The position numbers and the translations under genes were made by a program. Source: Cytophagales bacterium (GTDB taxonomy: Bacteria; Bacteroidota; Bacteroidia; Cytophagales; ES-bin-26). From it: DNA of 5,627 bases. The notes beneath the pieces were generated by a model. It searched no databases and was not told where the DNA came from. It saw only the letters and a program-made list of their open reading frames with translations. The number at the start of each line of letters is the position of its first letter. Positions within the stretch are counted from its first letter, which is position 1. This document shows, in pieces, positions 1 through 5,278 of this stretch. The stretch covers positions 1 through 5,627 of the forward strand of contig JACMKY010000391.1 in the NCBI GenBank assembly GCA_014379925.1, read 5' to 3'.

Positions 1-1
1 C

Positions 2-2089
2 GGGATACCCGTTACTTTGGTCACGACCATTTTTCCGATCAAGAACGACGAGGGCGTCGTCACCAACGCGGTGATTCAGCACGAAGACGTTACCCAACAA
101 AGGCGGGCGCAGGAAGCCCTGCAAGCGGGGGAGGAGCGCTACCGCGCGTTCGTGCAGCAGAGTTCCGAAGCCATCTGGCGGTTTGAACTGGACGCCGCGC
201 CCATCGATATCCGCCTGCCCGAAGATGAACAGATCGCACTCTTCTACCAAAACGCCTACCTGGCCGAGTGCAACGATACAATGGCCCGGATGTACGGCTT
301 TTCTTCCGCCGGAGAGATTCTCGGTGCCCCGCTCGGCGATCTGCTGCCCCGTTCGGAACCGGCCAACTTAAATTACCTCCGCGCTTTCATCCGGTCCGGT
401 TACCGCCTGAGTGACGCGGAGTCGACGGAGCCCGACCAGCAAGGCAACGTCCGGTATTTTCTCAGCAACCTGACGGGATTTGTGCAGGAAGGGAAAGTTT
501 TTCGGGCCTGGGGTACCCAGCGCGACATCACCGACCGCAAGAAGGCAGAGGAGGCCCAGCGCGAAAGCGAAGCGCGCCTGCGGTTTGCGCTGGAAACGGG
601 GCAGTTGGGCGCCTGGGACCTGGACATCCAAACCGGCAAAGCCAACCAGTCCCTGCTGCACGACCAAGCCTTCGGGTACGCCACCGCGTTGGACGACTGG
701 AATTACGACGCGTTTCTGCAACACGTGCATCCCGAAGACCGCCCGGGGGTGGACGCAAAATTCCAACGGGCCCTTTCGGAGGGCACCGAGTGGGATTTTG
801 AAACGCGGATCGTCTGGCCGGACCAGAGCATTCACTGGATCTGGGCGCGGGGCAGCCCATACAAGGACGCCCGGGGGCGGCCGCTGCGGTTCATCGGGGT
901 GGTGCAAAACATTACCGCCCGCAAGAAGGCCGAAGAAGAAGTGGCGGAAAGTGCCGAGCGGTTCCGGCGGCTGCTGGAAAGCATTCCGCAAATGGCGTGG
1001 ACTGCCCGGCCCGAAGGCCCCCTCAACTATTACAACCAGCGTTGGTACGACTACACTGGGCAAACACCGGAGGAATCCCTCGGCGATGGTTGGAAACCTA
1101 TCCAACACCCCGAAGACGTGCTCTCCTCACTAGAAAAGTGGGCGCATTCGGTGGCCACCGGTGCGACGTACACGCAGGAAAACCGCTTTCTGCGGGCCGC
1201 CGACCAAACCTATCGCTGGCACCTCACCCGCGCGGTACCCATCCGCAACGAAGAGGGTGAGATCACGCTGTGGGTTGGCACCTGCACGGATATCCACGAC
1301 CAGAAAACGGTGCAGGAAGAACTGGTTGAGGCCCAGCGGCAGGTTTTGCAAACCAACGACGACCTCAACCAGACCAACCGTGAACTGCGGAAAATCAACG
1401 AGGACCTGGACAACTTCGTCTACACCGCCTCTCACGACCTGAAATCGCCCATTGTCAACCTGGAAGGATTCGTTTCGCTGCTGCAAAAGAGGATGAGTGG
1501 CAAAGTGGACATCACTGAGCAGCGGATCATGGACATGATGAACCATTCGGTGAACAAGTTCAAACAAACCATCCGTGACCTCACCGAAATCGCCAAGGCG
1601 CAGAAAACCGCCGAAGACGGGACGGAGGCGCTTTCGTTCCGGGAGGTGCTGACCGACGTGCAAAACGACATTGTCGTTCTCCTGTGGGAATCGAACGCGC
1701 ACATCACCACTGATTTCGAGGTGGACAAAGTGTACTACGCCCGGAAAAACCTCCGGAGTATCCTTTACAACCTGATCAGCAATGCCATCAAGTACCACTC
1801 CCCCGAACGGCCGTCCGAAGTGAGCTTGAAAACCCGGCTGGTCGACCGCCCGGAAGGAGGATTTGTTTGCCTCTCCGTTCGCGACAACGGACTGGGCATT
1901 GCAGTGGATCAGTTACCCAAACTTTTTCGTATGTTTAAACGTCTTCATTCTCACGTGGAGGGCACCGGTATCGGACTCTACATTGTGAAGCGGATCGTGG
2001 AAAACAATGGAGGAAGCATCGAAGTGAAAAGTGAACTGGGAAAAGGCACAACGTTCAATATTTATCTGCCCCTGTTTCAAGAAGCATGA
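2..2089 (+). CDS. Multi-PAS sensor histidine kinase, 5'-truncated by the window edge
   Basis: The reading frame is open from base 2, so the true start lies upstream; the TTG at 17 falls inside a PAS/PAC domain and is not a credible start. Numbering from the codon at 17: the end of one PAS/PAC (1-30), PAS (about 38-178, ending R-D-I-T-D-R-K), PAS_3-like (about 186-305), PAS (about 314-430), a coiled-coil linker rich in E, Q and N (430-465), then the kinase core. The H box is S-H-D-L-K-S-P with phosphoacceptor His473. The HATPase domain shows the N box (Asn589 in N-A-I-K-Y), G1 box D-N-G-L-G-I (623-628), and G2 box G-T-G-I-G-L (649-654). In this family the kinase autophosphorylates on His and passes phosphate to a receiver Asp. 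No membrane segment is visible, so the visible part looks cytosolic; the signal is unknown. Its TGA overlaps the ATG of the response regulator (ATGA), so that gene is the likely partner. Confidence 0.96.
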   Translation, partial: GIPVTLVTTIFPIKNDEGVVTNAVIQHEDVTQQRRAQEALQAGEERYRAFVQQSSEAIWRFELDAAPIDIRLPEDEQIALFYQNAYLAECNDTMARMYGFSSAGEILGAPLGDLLPRSEPANLNYLRAFIRSGYRLSDAESTEPDQQGNVRYFLSNLTGFVQEGKVFRAWGTQRDITDRKKAEEAQRESEARLRFALETGQLGAWDLDIQTGKANQSLLHDQAFGYATALDDWNYDAFLQHVHPEDRPGVDAKFQRALSEGTEWDFETRIVWPDQSIHWIWARGSPYKDARGRPLRFIGVVQNITARKKAEEEVAESAERFRRLLESIPQMAWTARPEGPLNYYNQRWYDYTGQTPEESLGDGWKPIQHPEDVLSSLEKWAHSVATGATYTQENRFLRAADQTYRWHLTRAVPIRNEEGEITLWVGTCTDIHDQKTVQEELVEAQRQVLQTNDDLNQTNRELRKINEDLDNFVYTASHDLKSPIVNLEGFVSLLQKRMSGKVDITEQRIMDMMNHSVNKFKQTIRDLTEIAKAQKTAEDGTEALSFREVLTDVQNDIVVLLWESNAHITTDFEVDKVYYARKNLRSILYNLISNAIKYHSPERPSEVSLKTRLVDRPEGGFVCLSVRDNGLGIAVDQLPKLFRMFKRLHSHVEGTGIGLYIVKRIVENNGGSIEVKSELGKGTTFNIYLPLFQEA

Positions 2090-2508
2090 AAAAACTCAAC
2101 AAGGTGCTGATCGTCGACGACGACCAAGCCAGCATTTTTCTCACCCAAATGGTGTTGGAAGAAATGCGGATCACCAATGAAATCCACACCGCGGATACCG
2201 GCAAAGATGCCCTCGTTTTCCTGGAAAAAAACGTGGCCCTGATTTCCCGCGACGACCGCACTGAACCCGCCGAACAGCCCAACCTCATTTTCCTCGACAT
2301 CAACATGCCCGTGATGGATGGTTTTGAATTCCTCGATCACTTCGAGAAAATGCACGCCTCCCACGCCACCGACTTTCACGTGGTGCTGCTCACCACTTCC
2401 ATCAACGAGCGCGACGTGGACAAAGCCAAGAAGTACAACGTGGTGAGTTACATGGAAAAGCCCATTACGGAGGAAAAAATCAACATTGTCATCCTGAAAC
2501 TGCGCTAG
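2086..2508 (+). CDS. Single-domain CheY/Rcp1-like response regulator
   Basis: This 140-residue protein is a receiver domain with no DNA-binding or enzymatic output domain. The acidic pocket is D11-D12-D13 in V-L-I-V-D-D-D, the phosphoacceptor is Asp71 in F-L-D-I-N-M-P-V-M-D-G, the switch Thr is T103 in L-L-T-T-S, and the conserved Lys is K125 in M-E-K-P. A slightly long loop (about 50-66, rich in charged residues) lies between helix 2 and strand 3, as in the Rcp1-like receivers that pair with phytochrome and PAS kinases. The ATG is embedded in the kinase stop (ATGA) and no strong Shine-Dalgarno precedes it, which points to translational coupling. It presumably takes phosphate from His473 of the kinase and acts by protein-protein contact or as a phosphorelay intermediate; the downstream target is not visible here. 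Confidence 0.96.
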   Translation: MKKLNKVLIVDDDQASIFLTQMVLEEMRITNEIHTADTGKDALVFLEKNVALISRDDRTEPAEQPNLIFLDINMPVMDGFEFLDHFEKMHASHATDFHVVLLTTSINERDVDKAKKYNVVSYMEKPITEEKINIVILKLR

Positions 2509-2809
2509 ACGGATTTCTCCCGGATAACCAGGCGCCCCTGGCTGGTCACGCTAACCCGAGGGTGACTAGCCAGGCCGACAACCAGAAAACCCCGGGGAGG
2601 AACCAATCCGGTGAGGGTTCCCGGAGCGGATGGGCTTCACGCCGATGAGCAGTGGGGTGAGGTACTGATTGATCGCCGTTCCCGCAAAATCCTTCCACGA
2701 CAGCCGGGCGGGCCAGCAAAATCTTCGTCATCACGTTTTTTCGGTCCCTGGGTTTTCTACCGGGTATTTCAACGGCGGAATCCGGCGAACGAGTGATCCA
2801 ATAAAACGC
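2509..2809. other. Gene-poor interval between the two-component operon and the Crp/Fnr gene
   Basis: About 300 bases without a convincing gene. The left end holds a strong stem-loop (2537-2574). Several short frames are open on both strands, but none has a recognisable domain or a ribosome binding site. On the minus strand, protein-like stretches occur in different frames: one runs from about 2636 down to a stop at 2505-2507 and ends G-R-L-V-I-R-E-K-S-V, and another in a different frame around 2640-2690 reads N-Q-Y-L-T-P-L-L-I-G-V. This could be a decayed gene or chance. GC content falls towards the right. No TAnnTTTG promoter for the downstream regulator was found. Confidence 0.5.
2537..2574. 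terminator. Strong stem-loop after the two-component operon, possible terminator
   Basis: Arms 2537-2549 and 2562-2574 pair over 13 bp with one G-T pair (2544/2567) around a 12-base loop. It lies 29 bases after the response-regulator stop, a normal place for an operon-end hairpin. No T tract follows on either strand, so classical intrinsic termination is doubtful; it could instead protect the mRNA 3' end. A second, smaller hairpin (CCAGG 2528-2532 with CCTGG 2537-2541) uses the same bases as the left arm and would exclude it. Confidence 0.45.
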
Positions 2810-3376
2810 GTGCACAGCTACGACCGGCGAATAAAGCAAGTCATTGGAGAATTACCCGCTGATCTTTCGGAGAAGCTAACTTCCATTACCAGAATCAGGG
2901 AATTCGGTAAGAATGAATATTTGCTATCGGCTGGTCAATTATGCCAGCACATTTATTTTATTGAGCGTGGGGCGGCGAGAAATTTTGCCTTGGTTAACGG
3001 GAAGGAAGTTACCACTGGATTTACTTTTGCCGGCCAGATAACTACTTCCTTCCGGAGCCAAACGCGGCAAGAGCCCAGTGAAGAATACATTCAGGCACTC
3101 ATGCCTACCACCGTTCACCAAACTGACTTCCGGCAATTTTCTGTCCTCAAAAAACAGGATCAGCGCCTTGCCGAGCTGGACGTTCTCATTTTAGAATCGT
3201 ACGCCGGGTGGTTGGAGGAACGTTTATTTGCCTTCCAGACCCAAACGGCCGAAGAACGCTACCAACTGCTGATTCAGCAGGAGCCGCAGCTACTGCAAAA
3301 AATATCCTTGACGCACATCGCTTCCTACTTGGGAATCAATCTGGGCTCACTGAGCCGTATTCGGGCCAAACGATGA
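2810..3376 (+). CDS. Crp/Fnr-family transcriptional regulator
   Basis: This 188-residue protein has the two-domain Crp/Fnr layout. Residues about 18-110 form a cyclic-nucleotide-binding-type beta roll (E-Y-L-L-S-A-G-Q followed by I-Y-F-I-E-R-G-A-A-R). Residues about 112-140 form the dimer helix. Residues about 148-188 form the winged helix-turn-helix, with I-A-S-Y-L-G-I-N-L-G-S-L-S-R-I-R near the C-terminus. GTG 2810 is chosen because it gives the usual length and N-terminus; the frame runs further upstream without an ATG or similarity to the family. No clear Shine-Dalgarno is seen. The cAMP-contacting residues of CRP and the FeS cysteines of FNR are absent (only one Cys, at 45), so its effector is unknown. 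At the position of FNR Glu209 in the recognition helix it has Gly179, while Ser182 and Arg183 are kept. The SMR transporter begins 87 bases downstream and is its probable target. Codon use is more AT-rich than in the flanking GC-rich genes. Confidence 0.9.
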   Translation: MHSYDRRIKQVIGELPADLSEKLTSITRIREFGKNEYLLSAGQLCQHIYFIERGAARNFALVNGKEVTTGFTFAGQITTSFRSQTRQEPSEEYIQALMPTTVHQTDFRQFSVLKKQDQRLAELDVLILESYAGWLEERLFAFQTQTAEERYQLLIQQEPQLLQKISLTHIASYLGINLGSLSRIRAKR

Positions 3377-3393
3377 GGGAAACGCAGTGACTA

Positions 3394-3409
3394 TTTCACC
3401 TAAGTGAAA
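3394..3409. promoter_or_regulatory. Perfect inverted repeat, candidate Crp/Fnr-type operator
   Basis: TTTCAC-CTAA-GTGAAA is a perfect 6+4+6 dyad in the 87-base gap between the regulator and the SMR gene. The 4-base spacer and arm length match Fnr-type sites (TTGAT-N4-ATCAA), but the arm sequence differs. Its centre (3401.5) is about 40 bp upstream of the start implied by the TAnnTTTG at 3431, the position where class II Crp/Fnr activators bind, and it sits where a -33 box would be expected. That the neighbouring regulator binds it is inference. Confidence 0.55.
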
Positions 3410-3430
3410 GGAATCAGAGGGAGACTGCTT

Positions 3431-3438
3431 TAACTTTG
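3431..3438 (+). promoter_or_regulatory. Bacteroidota-type -7 promoter element for the SMR gene
   Basis: TAACTTTG matches the Bacteroidota sigma-factor -7 consensus TAnnTTTG exactly. It lies 25 bases before the GTG start, leaving a short leader of about 20 bases. No TTTG -33 box is found at 17-23 bases upstream; that place is taken by the inverted repeat at 3394-3409, which suggests an activator-dependent promoter. Confidence 0.6.
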
Positions 3439-3463
3439 CAACCGTAACTAAACGCCTTGCAAC

Positions 3464-3784
3464 GTGAAATGGACTTTTCTCTTCCTAGCGGGTTTCTTCG
3501 AAGTTGGCTGGACCGTGGGTCTTAAGCTGATGGACAATCACCGCAACCTTACCTGGTCGGTCATTTTCTACCTGAGCATTGTTACTAGCTTTGCTTTTCT
3601 GCAAAAAGCCCTCGAAACTATTCCAGTGGGCACGGCATACGCCATTTACACCGGCATTGGTGCAATCGGTACGGTCCTGGCAGGAATCTTCTTCTTTAGG
3701 GAAGAATACAGTTTCCTCCGGCTGTTCTTCTTAGGACTGCTCGTATTCTCCATAGCAGGCTTGAAGTTTACTGCTGTCCACTAA
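3464..3784 (+). CDS. SMR-family transporter, Gdx/SugE (guanidinium exporter) type
   Basis: A 106-residue inner-membrane protein with four hydrophobic helices (about 3-20, 30-49, 56-77, 85-103), the standard SMR length and topology. SMR proteins are dual-topology dimers that exchange protons for a cation through a central Glu, here Glu13. The third helix reads G-T-A-Y-A-I-Y-T-G-I-G-A-I-G-T, closer to Gdx/SugE guanidinium exporters than to EmrE-type quaternary ammonium pumps (G-I-A-Y-A-I-W). Gly10, Glu13, Trp16, Ser42 and Tyr59 of the Gdx site are kept, but the nearly invariant Trp62 is Tyr, so substrate range is uncertain. GTG 3464 is the start because it gives the usual M-x-W opening; no strong ribosome binding site is visible. 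The leader is too short for a guanidine riboswitch, and control by the adjacent Crp/Fnr protein through the dyad at 3394 is the likely alternative. It is AT-rich like that regulator. Confidence 0.92.
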   Translation: MKWTFLFLAGFFEVGWTVGLKLMDNHRNLTWSVIFYLSIVTSFAFLQKALETIPVGTAYAIYTGIGAIGTVLAGIFFFREEYSFLRLFFLGLLVFSIAGLKFTAVH

Positions 3785-3817
3785 TTCTTCCCTGTCTCCG
3801 TGGAAATTGTTCGTACG

Positions 3818-3837
3818 GCATCCGCGATGGCGGATGT
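3818..3837. terminator. Short hairpin after the SMR gene, possible terminator
   Basis: CATCCGC (3819-3825) and GCGGATG (3830-3836) pair perfectly around a GATG loop, with a G-T pair extending the stem to 8 bp. It starts 34 bases after the SMR stop. Only a poor T-rich stretch (TGTTTAT) follows, so terminator function is uncertain. Confidence 0.35.
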
Positions 3838-4100
3838 GTTTATCGGATAAGCCGGGGTCCGTCTTGTGTTTACCGTACCCGCTTTCCGGTATTTTGGGTA
3901 ATTGGCAAGCAATATCTTGCCCAGCGCCGCATTCAACCCGTAAGACGAGCCACGCATCAACACTTACCCTAAAACGTCGTAATTACCCGAACCAACCAAC
4001 CGAAAGTTTTGCGGGTACCTACCCCATTTACCGGGCTTGTACGTAAACCGATCCAATGTTTCCGAAGACCAGTCAGGTTTTCATTTTCTACTACCCAAAA

Positions 4101-4106
4101 AGGAAG
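4101..4106 (+). promoter_or_regulatory. Shine-Dalgarno sequence that sets the epimerase start
   Basis: AGGAAG lies 6 bases before ATG 4113. It supports that ATG over the in-frame ATG at 4056, whose extra 19 residues (F-P-K-T-S-Q-V-F-I-F-Y-Y and onwards) do not resemble the family's N-terminus. Confidence 0.6.
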
Positions 4107-4112
4107 CCCGCC

Positions 4113-5069
4113 ATGTTTACTGTCCAATCCGAACCGTTTGATTCGCTCACGCTCTACCGGCTGCGCAACGAGGAAACCGGCGAATGCGCCGCCATTGTGG
4201 GCGATTACGGGGCCATCCTCCACCGGTTGTCCCTCCTTACCGACAACGACCAGCTGATCCAAGTGATTGACGGCTACGAAACGGCCGAGCAACTGCTGGC
4301 CGAAGGTTCGCGCAGTTTCAGGGGCACCCTGCTGTTTCCTTTTCCCAACCGCGTCCGGGACGGCCGTTATGCCTTCGACGGTCAATCGTATCAACTACCC
4401 GTCAACGAAATCGACCGGGGCCACGCGCTGCACGGCCACCTTTACCACGCCCCCTTCGAGGTGGTGGCCGAGGGTGCTTCCGAAACCGGCGCGTTTCTTA
4501 TCCTGGAATACGAAGCCGACGGAAAGGCCGAAGGATATCCCTTCAAATACCTGCTCAACCTGGATTTCCGGTTGGACGAGGCCGGCTTTTCCTGCAAGAC
4601 AGTGATCCAAAACCTGGAAGAGCGCGACATTCCGGTTGGCATCGGTTACCACCCGTACTTCCAACTGGGGGACAACGCCGACGAATGGTTGCTGAAATTG
4701 CCCGTCGAATCGCAACTGGAGATTGACGACCGGCTGATTCCCAACGGAGAAGAGCGTATTCCCGCCCGATACCAGGAATTTGCGTCGCTAAAAGGAGACG
4801 TGCTGGACAACGCCTACCGGGTCCGTCCAACGGAGGGCGAAGCGATTACCCAATTGGTCAATCCTGGCCAGAACGTGACGCTGACGGTGTGGCAACGCAC
4901 GGGGCCTGGCCAGTTCAACTATTTACAGGTATTCACCCCCGAGTCGCGCCGAAGCATTGCCCTCGAGCCGATGACGGGTGCTCCGGATGCGTTCAACAAT
5001 GGGCAGGGGCTGATTCGCCTGGCGCCGGATCAGATACTGGAGGCCACGTTCGGGGTGAGGGTGGAGTAG
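4113..5069 (+). CDS. Aldose 1-epimerase (mutarotase, GalM-like)
   Basis: A 318-residue cytosolic protein of the galactose mutarotase-like family, which interconverts the alpha and beta anomers of aldoses such as glucose and galactose. Family motifs are in order: P-N-R-V-R-D-G with Arg80; H-A-L-H-G with catalytic His107; G-I-G-Y-H-P-Y-F with catalytic His180; L-D-N-A-Y-R with Asp232; and I-A-L-E-P-M-T-G-A-P-D-A-F-N-N-G with the catalytic base Glu285. All residues used by characterised GalM enzymes are present, so it should be active, though the exact sugar cannot be read from sequence. There is no signal peptide from the chosen start. An in-frame ATG at 4056 would add 19 residues but lacks a ribosome binding site. 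It stands alone, with no other sugar genes in view, so it may serve general hexose metabolism. GC content is high, like the kinase gene and unlike the Crp/SMR pair. Confidence 0.93.
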   Translation: MFTVQSEPFDSLTLYRLRNEETGECAAIVGDYGAILHRLSLLTDNDQLIQVIDGYETAEQLLAEGSRSFRGTLLFPFPNRVRDGRYAFDGQSYQLPVNEIDRGHALHGHLYHAPFEVVAEGASETGAFLILEYEADGKAEGYPFKYLLNLDFRLDEAGFSCKTVIQNLEERDIPVGIGYHPYFQLGDNADEWLLKLPVESQLEIDDRLIPNGEERIPARYQEFASLKGDVLDNAYRVRPTEGEAITQLVNPGQNVTLTVWQRTGPGQFNYLQVFTPESRRSIALEPMTGAPDAFNNGQGLIRLAPDQILEATFGVRVE

Positions 5070-5218
5070 CTTGGTTGATTGGCCAGGTTGGAAGGGTTGA
5101 TGGGTTAGCCGGGTTCGTGATCCAACCCTGACCAGGCTCCGCTTTCCCGTCGGAGTTGCGTTGCGGGGAATCAACTTGCGATGCTCTGCATTGGATTTAC
5201 GGGTATTTACCTTTTAAT

Positions 5219-5255
5219 AAAAAAAGCCCTCTATAGTCACCCAGGGGGCTTTTTT
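5219..5255. terminator. Strong bidirectional intrinsic terminator
   Basis: Bases 5220-5231 pair with 5244-5255: six A-T pairs, then GCCC with GGGC, a T-G pair and a C-G pair, around a 12-base loop. The A run on one side and T run on the other give a T tract after the GC stem on both strands. On the minus strand it starts directly after the 3' end of the tRNA fragment at 5256-5278, so it probably was that tRNA's own terminator. On the plus strand it may also stop read-through from the epimerase, 150 bases upstream. Confidence 0.85.
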
Positions 5256-5278
5256 GTCGGGGCGGCAGGATTCGAACC
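5256..5278 (-). other. 3' fragment of a tRNA (probably tRNA-Pro), candidate attachment site
   Basis: Read on the minus strand this is the end of a tRNA: GG-TTCGAAT-CCTGC is the end of the T stem, T loop and closing T stem, followed by CGCCCCG as the 3' acceptor strand and A as base 73. An acceptor ending in G72 with A73 implies a C1-G72 pair, the bacterial tRNA-Pro signature. The next bases that should complete the T stem do not pair (only two of five pairs form), and no CGGGGCG acceptor 5' strand is found on the minus strand within the expected distance, so the rest of the tRNA is absent. A tRNA 3' end of this length is the usual core left by tyrosine-recombinase integration. Confidence 0.7.

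Larger units (their letters stand above)
3785..4112. other. Gene-poor interval before the epimerase
   Basis: About 330 bases with no recognisable gene. It holds two short perfect hairpins: CATCCGC/GCGGATG (3819-3836) and GGCAAG/CTTGCC (3904-3921). A 60-codon minus-strand frame (3963 down to 3781) is open and ends on bases shared with the SMR stop, but it has no identifiable domain or ribosome binding site and is not called. The epimerase promoter must lie in the right half; the best candidate is a one-mismatch -7-like AAGTTTTG at 4004-4011, which is weak. Confidence 0.5.

Noticed and set aside
368..1108. Long minus-strand open frame opposite the kinase gene (246 codons), and a similar one at 1130-1798
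   Set aside because: These are shadows of a GC-rich gene: the plus-strand frame has clear PAS and kinase motifs throughout, while the minus-strand translations have none.
2669..2809. N-terminal extension of the Crp/Fnr gene from TTG 2669
   Set aside because: The extra 47 residues do not resemble the family, there is no ribosome binding site at the TTG, and GTG 2810 gives the typical length.
3410..3463. Guanidine riboswitch before the SMR gene
   Set aside because: The leader after the predicted promoter is about 20 bases, far too short for any known guanidine riboswitch.
3781..3963. 60-codon minus-strand frame convergent with the SMR gene
   Set aside because: It has a GTG start, no ribosome binding site and no recognisable domain. 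The overlap with the SMR stop is only a few bases and could be chance.
4056..4112. Epimerase start at ATG 4056
   Set aside because: No Shine-Dalgarno precedes it, the added residues are unlike the family, and AGGAAG sits correctly before ATG 4113.
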